Assembly: GCA_004376435.1 (NCBI GenBank)
Contig: SOJS01000024.1
Coordinates: forward strand, 1 to 7,519
Direction of reading: 5' to 3'
DNA from: Dehalococcoidia bacterium
GTDB taxonomy: Bacteria > Chloroflexota > Dehalococcoidia > Dehalococcoidales > JAUVZE01
Length of the DNA: 7,519 bases
The notes under the pieces were generated by a model that was not told where the DNA came from, did not search any database, and worked only from the letters and a program-made list of their open reading frames with translations. Numbering within the stretch: position 1 is the stretch's first letter; every line of letters begins with the position of its first letter. Of the stretch, positions 1 to 5,408 are shown piece after piece. The translations under genes were made by a program, and so were the position numbers.

Positions 1-293
1 TGACCAGAATGTTATCAAGAAAGATGAGGGTATATAATCCGATTCCAAGCCACTATGGTGGGTACTATCAAGCGCCTCTGGTAAAAATTATTGAAGACCC
101 CTTTTCAAGACATTCACAGGATTCTTATTTTGTTCAGCTTGCCGATATGGGTGCATACCTAGCACGACTACGGCATGACCACACACCTAGGCAGGCAAAA
201 TGGGGGATACATAAGCTCTATAAAAGGATTAAACCGAGGTATATGTTGGAGGCTTCGAGAACAGACAATTACGGATTTGTGATTTACCCATAA
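1..293 (+). CDS. DUF3800-family protein, C-terminal part (5' end outside window)
   Basis: The frame is open from the left edge and ends at TAA 291-293, so this is the last ~97 codons of a longer gene. The ATG at base 9 is probably an internal Met, because the frame is open before it and nothing there looks like a ribosome site. Counting from that Met, IIEDPF (27-32), then SQDSYFVQLADM (36-47) matches the C-terminal signature I know from DUF3800: a hydrophobic stretch, DPF, a Ser-rich turn, then Q-L-A-D followed by a small hydrophobic helix. DUF3800 proteins are described as RNase H-like in fold, and the Asp of QLAD (D46) is a likely active-site residue; the N-terminal acidic motif would lie outside the window. 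No activity can be assigned from this fragment. Base composition is visibly more AT-rich than pyrF or folC, which fits an accessory or transferred gene. No + strand U-tract terminator follows the stop. Confidence 0.75.
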   Translation, partial: TRMLSRKMRVYNPIPSHYGGYYQAPLVKIIEDPFSRHSQDSYFVQLADMGAYLARLRHDHTPRQAKWGIHKLYKRIKPRYMLEASRTDNYGFVIYP

Positions 294-317
294 GAAAAAG
301 CCCTCTTTTCAGAGGGC
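292..317 (-). terminator. Intrinsic terminator with GAAA tetraloop (minus strand)
   Basis: A perfect 7-bp GC-rich stem, GCCCTCT (317-311) with AGAGGGC (306-300), is closed by a GAAA tetraloop and followed on the minus strand by TTTTTCTT (299-292). Read on the plus strand, the same hairpin is preceded by A's and has no T tract, so it is mainly a minus-strand terminator. It may still act weakly on the DUF3800 transcript. Confidence 0.75.
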
Positions 318-361
318 AGAGGCGGCCGCATCCATCAGCTTTTAGCTGATTTCAGCTGCCA
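292..361 (-). ncRNA. Candidate small RNA (~70 nt) with its own promoter and terminator
   Basis: On the minus strand a full promoter (367-395) is followed at the right distance by a short structured segment and a strong intrinsic terminator. Transcription should start near 360-362. The RNA contains a 7-bp hairpin, AUCAGCU (350-344) pairing with AGCUGAU (340-334) over an AAA loop. Its 5' end (GGUGGC, 363-358, or whatever part is transcribed) can pair with GCCGCC (326-321) to close a stem around that hairpin. It ends with GCCCUCU-GAAA-AGAGGGC (317-300) and UUUUUCUU (299-292). There is no convincing ORF inside. The neighbouring minus-strand operon ends at 626, beyond the promoter, so this is a separate unit. 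It ends one base before the stop of the convergent DUF3800 gene, so any read-through mRNA of that gene would be antisense to it. I recognise no known RNA family. Expression and conservation are unknown. Confidence 0.5.
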
Positions 362-366
362 CCTAT

Positions 367-395
367 AGCATAACAAATGCCAAGGTCTTTGTCAA
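367..395 (-). promoter_or_regulatory. Sigma-70 promoter of the candidate small RNA
   Basis: Minus-strand -35 box TTGACA (395-390) is a perfect consensus. A 17-base spacer ends in TGT (375-373), giving an extended -10 next to TATGCT (372-367). It faces away from the pyrF operon and towards the DUF3800 3' end, with only the hairpin segment between. Confidence 0.6.
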
Positions 396-396
396 T

Positions 397-625
397 ACCT
401 TTCTAGGCCAACTTTACCCTAATTTCAGAAACTCGTTAGCACCCTACCTAGATAAACCCGGCGTCTGTAGTTTGTAGCCCTCCCCTCGTTTCAGCAGAGA
501 AGCCCACCAGAGGCGCCGAGATGGCTTTTCAGAATGCTTAGGGGCATATTAGATATCTCTCTATGGTATTGATGCCCAAGCTGCTTAATATCCGCCCTGT
601 CTATTCCCGGCAGCCTGGTTAGCCA
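397..625. other. Intergenic stretch without a recognised gene
   Basis: I see no supported gene here on either strand. On the minus strand the frame of the DUF951 gene stays open for 44 codons past its TAA (625 down to 494, stop at 493-491), but the family is complete without them. A 6-bp dyad GGGCAT (542-547) / ATGCCC (572-577) with a 24-base interior could end the pyrF-DUF951 transcript, but it has no U tract. The AT-richer composition resembles the DUF3800 side. Confidence 0.5.
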
Positions 626-811
626 TTACTGCCCCGGTGAGATGATTTCCTTCACCCGGCGTTCCAAGACGCCCCGCCCAAGGAGAACATAATGCTGGCA
701 TTTGAGACATCTAATGCCGATATCAGCCCCCAGCCTGACCACCTGCCACTGGTCGCCGCCGCAGGGGTGCTTCTTTTTGAGGCGGAAAATATCTCCCATC
801 TTAATCTCCAT
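626..811 (-). CDS. DUF951 family small protein
   Basis: This 61-residue protein fits the DUF951 family in length and sequence. The N-terminal G-D-I-x-x-L-K-K-K-H-P-C-G-G (6-19) is the family hallmark, followed by W22, R-L-G-A-D (26-30) and a C-x-x-C pair (C35, C38). With C17 this leaves three Cys and H15 that could bind a metal ion, which is an inference. The family's function is unknown; homologues are small, soluble and lie beside housekeeping genes. The start at 811 is chosen because the family begins with this M-x-I-K-x-G-D pattern. It has a poor ribosome site (AAGAAAAACTC), so translation probably depends on coupling to pyrF, whose stop is 17 bp upstream. An internal ATG at 799 has a better-placed GGAG, but using it would remove the conserved first residues. 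Confidence 0.88.
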   Translation of the reverse strand: MEIKMGDIFRLKKKHPCGGDQWQVVRLGADIGIRCLKCQHYVLLGRGVLERRVKEIISPGQ

Positions 812-828
812 GAGTTTTTCTTAAAGAG

Positions 829-1644
829 CTAGCCCTTTGTCTCTCGGTAGGTGTTAATCTGGTCGCGAAGTTCCAAGGCAACACGGCGCGCTGTTTGGGC
901 GAAGTCTTTTTCCGGCGAGGCATATATAATCTGCCGTGATGAGTTGATAATCGCCCTCTCCCCGTGAGCATCAACGCCGTAACCAACTGTGGTCGCTATA
1001 TCCCCCCCCTGAGCGCCGATGCCCGGTATCAAAAGCACCATATCGGGGTGGTTATTACGAATCAGTCTCAGTTCCTCAAGATAGGTGGCGCCCACAACCA
1101 GTCCGATGTTGCCGTTTATGTTCCACTCCTCAGCTTTGTGAGCAACTATCTCAAAAAGGGAGCGCTGCCCCTTTCCCACCCCACAGCGGAGAGACTGGAA
1201 ATCAAGGGCACCAGCATTTGATGTCCGACACAGGATGAATACCCCTTTATCAGGATAATCAATAAAGGGCTTTATGGAATCAAAGCCGAGGTAGGGGTTT
1301 ACGGTGGCGGCATCAAATTTAAGGTTATCAAAGATAGCCTTAGCGTAGGCTCTGGCAGTGTTGCCGATGTCCCCCCGCTTACCGTCGCCAATTACCGGAA
1401 TGTCGTCGGGTATGTGCTCTATAGTCCCTTTGAGAGCATCAAGCCCCTCCCCCCCCAGAGCTTCATAGAAGGCAAGGTTCGGCTTATAGGCGCACACTAT
1501 ATCAGCGGTTGCCTCAATGATTGCCTTGTTGAATTCAAGGACAGTCACATTGTCCGGCATCAGCTTCGGGTCGGGGTCAAGCCCAACACAGAGCAAGCTC
1601 TCATTTTTACGGCTGGCATTTAGCAGCTTTTCCGTAAAATTCAT
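829..1644 (-). CDS. pyrF: Orotidine 5'-phosphate decarboxylase, type 2
   Basis: Converts OMP to UMP and CO2, the last step of de novo UMP synthesis, in the cytoplasm. Numbered from MNFTEK, the TIM-barrel motifs are in order: S-L-L-C-V-G-L-D-P-D-P (16-26), A-Y-K-P-N (52-56), the catalytic D-G-K-R-G-D (87-92, with D87, K89 and D92), V-N-P-Y-L-G (115-120), P-G-I-G-A-Q-G-G-D (207-215) and the phosphate-binding N-S-S-R (234-237). The 271-residue length and the D-G-K-R-G-D-I-G form mark the longer type 2 subfamily (TIGR02127-like), not the ~235-residue E. coli type. I chose ATG 1644, preceded by GGGGGGTGCC. A TTG at 1656, with GGAG five bases before it, would add four residues (MGGA) and cannot be excluded. 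It leads a two-gene operon with the DUF951 gene and is transcribed divergently from folC. Confidence 0.97.
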   Translation of the reverse strand: MNFTEKLLNASRKNESLLCVGLDPDPKLMPDNVTVLEFNKAIIEATADIVCAYKPNLAFYEALGGEGLDALKGTIEHIPDDIPVIGDGKRGDIGNTARAYAKAIFDNLKFDAATVNPYLGFDSIKPFIDYPDKGVFILCRTSNAGALDFQSLRCGVGKGQRSLFEIVAHKAEEWNINGNIGLVVGATYLEELRLIRNNHPDMVLLIPGIGAQGGDIATTVGYGVDAHGERAIINSSRQIIYASPEKDFAQTARRVALELRDQINTYRETKG

Positions 1645-1675
1645 GGCACCCCCCAAGATAGCTCCAATATGGTAA

Positions 1676-1690
1676 GCTGATAATATCAGC
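1676..1690. promoter_or_regulatory. Perfect 15-bp palindrome over the pyrF -10 box (possible operator)
   Basis: GCTGATA-A-TATCAGC is a perfect 7+1+7 inverted repeat that fully covers the predicted pyrF -10 box. A dimeric repressor bound here would block RNA polymerase. As RNA the loop would be one base, so it is unlikely to work as a hairpin. The regulator is unknown. Confidence 0.4.
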
Positions 1691-1709
1691 CGCTCCTAAC
1701 AAGCGTCAA
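1680..1709 (-). promoter_or_regulatory. Promoter of pyrF-DUF951
   Basis: Minus-strand -35 TTGACG (1709-1704) and -10 TATTAT (1685-1680) are 18 bases apart, with an extended TGA (1688-1686) in front of the -10. Transcription would start near 1673, about 29 bases before ATG 1644. The -10 lies inside the palindrome at 1676-1690. Confidence 0.55.
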
Positions 1710-1721
1710 GTATCACCTTAA

Positions 1722-1750
1722 TTGTTTGGCCTGACCGGCAGTGTTATAAT
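1722..1750 (+). promoter_or_regulatory. Promoter of folC
   Basis: The -10 TATAAT (1745-1750) is a perfect consensus with an extended TGT (1742-1744). The -35 TTGTTT (1722-1727) is 17 bases upstream. Transcription near 1757 leaves a ~22-base leader to ATG 1779 with no strong Shine-Dalgarno sequence. The -35 boxes of this promoter and the divergent pyrF promoter are 12 bp apart. Confidence 0.65.
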
Positions 1751-1778
1751 AAATCCCGATTTCCCCTGATGTGCAAAA

Positions 1779-3095
1779 ATGGACTATCAGCCGGCGGTAG
1801 ATTATCTCCTCAGCTATCCTGACTACGAAAGGATGCCGCTGCCGCATACAGCGGTTAATTATGACCTGAGGCGTGTGGAGGAACTACTGTCCCGGCTGGG
1901 CAACCCCCACCTTAAAGCCAGGTCAGTTCACATTACCGGCACCAACGGCAAGGGGAGCACGGCCGCCATGATAGCCTCAATCCTGACCGCTGCCGGCTAT
2001 ATTACCGGTCTCTACACCTCACCCCACCTGCACACCATAAGAGAGCGCATCCAGATTGATGGCAAGCTAATCTCAGAGACAGAGCTGGCGGCTCTGGTGA
2101 CGAGGCTTAAACCTGAGGTTGAGGCAGTCAATCAAAAAGCCACCTATGGTCGGCTGACTACCTTTGAGCTGTTAACGACGCTCGCTTTCGCCCACTTTGC
2201 CGCCAAGGAAGCTGACTTTCAGGTACTGGAGGTGGGGATGGGGGGCAGGTTTGATGCCACCAATGTCATTAACCCTGAGGTTGGCATTATCACCTCAATC
2301 AGCCTTGACCATACCGAGGTGCTGGGCAGCTCGCTGGCTGAAATCACAGCCGAGAAGATGGGTATTATCAAGCCGAAAAGCGTGGCCGTCACCTCCCCCC
2401 AGCCACCTGATGCGGCTGAAGTAATAGCAAAAGTTAGCAGAAGCCGCCGGGCACGGCTGGTCAGGGTGGGCAGTGATGTTACCTGGCAGAGCCGGGGAGG
2501 TGACCTTAAGCGGCAACAACTCCATGTCGAGGGAAAGCGGGGCAGTTATGAGCTGTCCATCCCGTTTTTAGGCCACCACCAGCAAGTCAATGCCGCCACC
2601 GCCGTGGCGGCAGTAGAGGTTCTAGTTGAGAAAGGCTTTAATATTTCCCCGGATAGCATCAGCCAGGGTCTGGCGCAGGTAAGCTGGCCAGGTCGCCTCC
2701 AAATTATCAAGCATCACCCCCTGCTGGTGGTTGATAGCGCCCATAACCCCGATGCCGCCGTCAAACTAAAAGAGGCTCTGGAGAGATACTTTGACTTTGA
2801 GCGGGCGATTCTGGTTATCGGGGCATCAGACGACAAGGATATCGCCGGAATAGCTCGGGAGCTGGCACCTGTTTTTGCTAAAGTGATTGCCACCCGCTCC
2901 CACCACCCCCGGGCTCTAGCGGCGGCACCGCTGGCTGCCGAGTTCAAGCGGTATGGGGTAGATGCCCAGACGGCGGCTGATATCCCGGCGGCACTATCCC
3001 GGGCGCTGGCTTTGGCTGGGGATAGAGACCTTGTCTGTGTCGCCGGCTCACTATTTGTCGTCGCCGAGGCAATTGAGGCAGCCAGTAGTCTATAG
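1779..3095 (+). CDS. folC: Folylpolyglutamate synthase / dihydrofolate synthase
   Basis: A cytoplasmic Mur-ligase-family enzyme that uses ATP to add glutamate to folates, and in many bacteria also to dihydropteroate. The 438-residue length is normal. The P-loop is H-I-T-G-T-N-G-K-G-S-T (51-61), followed by T-S-P-H-L (80-84) and R-E-R-I-Q-I-D-G (88-95) for substrate binding. E-V-G-M-G-G-R-F-D-A-T-N (151-162) and S-L-D-H-T (175-179) hold metal- and phosphate-contacting residues, and A-E-K-M-G-I-I-K (191-198) holds the Lys usually carbamylated in this family. The C-terminal domain carries D-S-A-H-N-P (319-324), which contacts the nucleotide, and S-H-H-P-R (374-378). Sequence alone does not separate mono- from bifunctional enzymes. 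The start is the first Met after the promoter and gives the usual N-terminal Y-x-x-A-V-x-Y-L pattern. It is transcribed alone; the next gene has its own promoter. Confidence 0.97.
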   Translation: MDYQPAVDYLLSYPDYERMPLPHTAVNYDLRRVEELLSRLGNPHLKARSVHITGTNGKGSTAAMIASILTAAGYITGLYTSPHLHTIRERIQIDGKLISETELAALVTRLKPEVEAVNQKATYGRLTTFELLTTLAFAHFAAKEADFQVLEVGMGGRFDATNVINPEVGIITSISLDHTEVLGSSLAEITAEKMGIIKPKSVAVTSPQPPDAAEVIAKVSRSRRARLVRVGSDVTWQSRGGDLKRQQLHVEGKRGSYELSIPFLGHHQQVNAATAVAAVEVLVEKGFNISPDSISQGLAQVSWPGRLQIIKHHPLLVVDSAHNPDAAVKLKEALERYFDFERAILVIGASDDKDIAGIARELAPVFAKVIATRSHHPRALAAAPLAAEFKRYGVDAQTAADIPAALSRALALAGDRDLVCVAGSLFVVAEAIEAASSL

Positions 3096-3130
3096 GGTTT
3101 ATTTTAGCTAGCTGGTGAGCTACTTTTCCG

Positions 3131-3160
3131 TTGACCGTCAGCCTCACCTTATGCTATATT
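3131..3160 (+). promoter_or_regulatory. Promoter upstream of the metallo-hydrolase gene
   Basis: The -35 TTGACC (3131-3136) and -10 TATATT (3155-3160) are 18 bases apart, with an extended TGC (3152-3154). The start would be near 3167, so the leader is only ~13 bases. The Shine-Dalgarno GAGG (3169-3172) lies 7 bases before ATG 3180. Confidence 0.5.
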
Positions 3161-3179
3161 TAGCCGATGAGGTCAAGAT

Positions 3180-3812
3180 ATGGATATTAGCTGGTTAGGT
3201 CACTCCTGCTTCAAAATCAAAGGCAAGCGGGCGACAGTTATTACCGACCCCTTTCCACCTGACCTGGGCTATTCACTGGGCAAGCCTACCGCCGATATTG
3301 TCACCGTCAGCCACCAACACCCGTCTCATTCCTATATTCAGGGCATTGGCGGCCAGCCAAGGGCAGTTAGCGGACCCGGTGAGTATGAAATTAGCGGCGT
3401 CCTCATTACCGGCATCGCCACCTTCCATGACCAGGAGGGGGGTAAAAAGAGGGGTAAAAACACTGTCTATCTTATGGAGATAGATGAGGTGATGGTCTGT
3501 CACCTTGGCGACCTGGGACATGTGCTTACTAGCGGGCAGGTAGAGGAGATAAGTAATGTCGATGTGCTGCTGCTCCCGGTGGGCGGTGTTTCTACTATCA
3601 GTGCCCCTCTGGCGGCTGAAGTGGTACGACAGCTTGAGCCAAAGGCGGTAGTCCCCATGCACTATAAAACCCCGGCCCTGAATTGGAAGCTGGAACCGGT
3701 GTCGGAGTTTCTCAAGGAGATTGGGGTAAAGGGGGTCAGCTCCCAGCCAAAGCTGTCTGTCACCAGGTCAAGCCTGCCGACCAGCACCCAGGTCTTTTTG
3801 CTTGACTATTGA
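3180..3812 (+). CDS. UlaG-like metallo-beta-lactamase-fold hydrolase
   Basis: This 210-residue cytoplasmic protein has the fold of the UlaG-like branch of the metallo-beta-lactamase superfamily (Beta_lactamase_Lactamase_B_3 type). The start reads W-L-G-H-S-C-F (5-11), typical of that branch, then T-D-P-F (22-25). The metal motif is S-H-Q-H-P-S-H (44-50): H45, H47 and H50 are present, but the Asp normally before the third His is Ser49. Other candidate ligands are H83, the H-L-G-D-L-G-H stretch (108-114, D111) and H161 in V-P-M-H-Y. The substrate is unknown; UlaG itself opens ascorbate-6-phosphate lactone, and nothing here points to that pathway. A good GAGG ribosome site supports the start. 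The downstream lipoprotein gene follows after 83 bp and may share the transcript. Confidence 0.9.
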   Translation: MDISWLGHSCFKIKGKRATVITDPFPPDLGYSLGKPTADIVTVSHQHPSHSYIQGIGGQPRAVSGPGEYEISGVLITGIATFHDQEGGKKRGKNTVYLMEIDEVMVCHLGDLGHVLTSGQVEEISNVDVLLLPVGGVSTISAPLAAEVVRQLEPKAVVPMHYKTPALNWKLEPVSEFLKEIGVKGVSSQPKLSVTRSSLPTSTQVFLLDY

Positions 3813-3895
3813 GGAGATGGTAGTTGAAAAATGGCAAGCTGGCTGGAATATCAACGAGCCTGCAAAGAAGGGCAGCATCATTTGAGGTTGGTTAG

Positions 3896-4603
3896 ATGAA
3901 ACCGTCATTGGTTTTGCTCATCATTGGGATGATAATAGCATCGTTAGTCGGCTGTGGTGCCAAAGAGGTAATCCGAGTAGGCGAGGAAATGGGCTACCGG
4001 GTCTACCTAGGGGAAACCGCGGTGGGTACATTGGTGACCGCGGTGCCAATGAGAGTGAACTTTCAGGATGTGGACTGCTATCAGGCTAGCTATAAGATGG
4101 AACTGGCTGGGGACATAACCCAGGAAGGCTCCATAGTTTTTGACCAGGATGGGATGTTGAAAAAGACAGTGGTATTTATGAGGCGAGCCGGGGTGGAGCA
4201 GTGGGCGACAGAGGTCACCACCTATCTCGAGTTGGGCAAGATGCGGGTCATAATTAGCCGGGAGGGTGAAATCACCGAAAGCGTCATCGAGCACCCCCCA
4301 GGTCTGGCTACTGCTGAGCAGCTGCCTTATCTGCTGCGTCTCAGCCCGCTCTGCCTGACCTATTCCCAACAGGTAAATCTGCTGGCTTTCCCCGATGCTA
4401 CTCAAACCGCCGCCATAACAATCGAGGTAGTGGGCGAAGAGCAGATTGATGTCCCCGCTGGCTCCTTTGACTGCTGGGCATTAGAGGGGCACGGTGCCTT
4501 TGACATATCCGTGTGGATTACCAAAGACAAAAGCACCGTGCCCTTAATTATAGAGCAAACCGCTGGCTCAACCTGGCGGTATGTGCTAGAAAGCTACAGG
4601 TAA
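3896..4603 (+). CDS. Lipoprotein, DUF3108-like (function unknown)
   Basis: A 235-residue secreted lipoprotein. A short charged start (MKPS), a hydrophobic stretch (5-18) and the lipobox L-V-G-C (17-20) predict cleavage before Cys20 and lipid attachment. The mature part is rich in alternating beta-strand patterns. G-Y-R-V-Y-L-G-E-T-A-V-G (33-44) near the start, then V-P-A-G-S-F-D-C-W (186-194) and V-W-I-T-K-D-K-S-T-V-P-L (206-217) near the end, resemble the beginning and end of DUF3108-type domains, which form beta-barrel-like folds of unknown role. That assignment is tentative. ATG 3896 has GAGG (3884-3887) 8 bases upstream. I found no strong promoter in the 83-bp gap, so it is probably co-transcribed with the metallo-hydrolase. 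It converges on the collagen-like gene across an 88-bp gap. Confidence 0.85.
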   Translation: MKPSLVLLIIGMIIASLVGCGAKEVIRVGEEMGYRVYLGETAVGTLVTAVPMRVNFQDVDCYQASYKMELAGDITQEGSIVFDQDGMLKKTVVFMRRAGVEQWATEVTTYLELGKMRVIISREGEITESVIEHPPGLATAEQLPYLLRLSPLCLTYSQQVNLLAFPDATQTAAITIEVVGEEQIDVPAGSFDCWALEGHGAFDISVWITKDKSTVPLIIEQTAGSTWRYVLESYR

Positions 4604-4691
4604 TCCTGCCAGTGTCCCACTGCTTTGACCAAACCCCTTATTTGGGCTGACACCAAATGAACCCGGTTGCTTCTTGCTATTCCCTTACTTA
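4604..4691. other. Convergent intergenic gap without a clear terminator
   Basis: The lipoprotein (+) and the collagen-like gene (-) end 88 bp apart. CCAAA (4629-4633) can pair with TTTGG (4641-4645), which can instead pair with CCAAA (4653-4657). Both stems are five pairs and neither has a T tract, so I do not call a terminator. Confidence 0.4.
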
Positions 4692-5408
4692 CTAGGGTGT
4701 AAGAGCAACGATTTCCCAGGTGCTGGACGCAGCGTCAATAGCACTTGCTGTCGGATTCACGAAGATAACCTCTAAGGTGTTAGCTGCGCTAACTCTGACT
4801 CCGGCAACTCCGATGGTATTCACACCCGGGTTGACGAAAACGATGTCAGTGGTGGTAAGCCCGGTGACGGTAAAAGTTTCTGCAGCTACCGTAGCGGCAG
4901 CTACCGACGCAGGGTCGATGGTTTCGCTATAGATTGTCACCGTGTAACCGGCGGTATCGCCTACAATAGCGTTGGTAACATCCGGGCTAATCTTGGAGCC
5001 GGCTATGGCTGCAGTCGCGCTGATGTCGGCATTGGCTATTGTGAGATCATCAATCTTAGCCGATGTCACTGCATCAGCTGCCAGCTCAGCAGTATCTACA
5101 GCACCAGTGGCGATATCACCCGCTGCTATAGTGTTGGCGGCGATATCAGCCGCTACAATGGTGCCGTCTTTGATTTTAGCCGATGTCACGGCACCGGTTG
5201 CCAGCTTGACCGATGTCACTGAACCGTCTAGAAGAAGCCCCTCCTCGCCACCCGGCGGCCCAGGTGAACCTGCTGGTCCGGCTGGTCCGGCTGGTCCTTG
5301 CAGTCCCTGCGATCCGGCTGGTCCCGGCACTCCTTCACACCCCATCACCGGAACCACCAGGAGAGCTACAAGAGTAACAACAATAAACACTTTGGCTAGT
5401 GGTTTCAT
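4692..5408 (-). CDS. Collagen-like surface lipoprotein with solenoid repeats and a phage-tip-like C-terminal domain
   Basis: This 238-residue exported protein is clearly modular. A signal peptide (1-23) ends in the lipobox V-M-G-C (21-24), so Cys24 should be lipidated. Nine uninterrupted Gly-X-Y triplets follow at 26-52, many of them GPA: a short collagen-type stalk that normally trimerises. Residues 61-140 are seven clear 10-residue repeats plus a degenerate eighth, a pattern expected for a beta-solenoid or trimeric fibre. Residues ~150-238 form a beta-rich terminal domain whose D-P-A-S-V-A-A and V-S-A-A-N-T-L motifs resemble C-terminal domains on phage-structural and other fibre proteins, as I recall them. 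A strong AGGAG (5420-5416) 7 bases before ATG supports the start. A likely role is adhesion or surface structure; the ligand is unknown. Gene and leader are separate from the upstream BNR gene, with their own promoter. Confidence 0.9.
   Translation of the reverse strand: MKPLAKVFIVVTLVALLVVPVMGCEGVPGPAGSQGLQGPAGPAGPAGSPGPPGGEEGLLLDGSVTSVKLATGAVTSAKIKDGTIVAADIAANTIAAGDIATGAVDTAELAADAVTSAKIDDLTIANADISATAAIAGSKISPDVTNAIVGDTAGYTVTIYSETIDPASVAAATVAAETFTVTGLTTTDIVFVNPGVNTIGVAGVRVSAANTLEVIFVNPTASAIDAASSTWEIVALTP
4989..5228 (-). repeat. Eight 30-bp (10-residue) coding repeats
   Basis: Residues 61-140 of the collagen-like lipoprotein fall into eight blocks of exactly ten residues. Examples are T-G-A-V-T-S-A-K-I-K (71-80), D-G-T-I-V-A-A-D-I-A (81-90), A-N-T-I-A-A-G-D-I-A (91-100) and A-D-A-V-T-S-A-K-I-D (111-120). 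The rough consensus is x-[GDN]-[AT]-[VI]-x-[AST]-[AG]-[KDE]-[IL]-x. The last block is degenerate. At DNA level the units have diverged, so this is an old expansion. Confidence 0.85.
5272..5298 (-). repeat. Three tandem 9-bp repeats in the collagen stalk
   Basis: GCTGGTCCG occurs twice in tandem and GCTGGTCCT once on the plus strand; on the coding strand these are the codons for Gly-Pro-Ala. Only one base differs among the three units, so replication slippage could change the stalk length by whole triplets without breaking the frame. Confidence 0.8.

Noticed and set aside
322..329. GCGGCCGC (NotI site) as a sign of cloning vector
   Set aside because: It fits as part of the folded small-RNA segment, and no vector or linker sequence surrounds it.
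491..625. 44-codon in-frame continuation beyond the DUF951 stop
   Set aside because: The 61-residue DUF951 protein is already full length, no start or ribosome site is present, and an open run of this size is not rare by chance.
801..986. 61-codon minus-strand frame overlapping the end of pyrF
   Set aside because: It overlaps the conserved C-terminus of PyrF in another frame and has no recognisable family. The DUF951 gene explains the downstream end.
3105..3127. TAGCT/AGCTA stem followed by CTTTTCC after folC
   Set aside because: Five weak pairs and only four T's are not enough to call an intrinsic terminator.
3824..3854. TTGAAA...TATCAA as a promoter for the lipoprotein gene
   Set aside because: The spacer is 19 bases, the -10 is poor and there is no extended motif. 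Co-transcription with the upstream gene is simpler.
3817..3899. Two 22-residue ORFs (starts 3817 and 3831) between the metallo-hydrolase and the lipoprotein
   Set aside because: They overlap each other in different frames and neither has a well-spaced ribosome site. One ends in an ATGA overlap with the lipoprotein start, but nothing else supports it.
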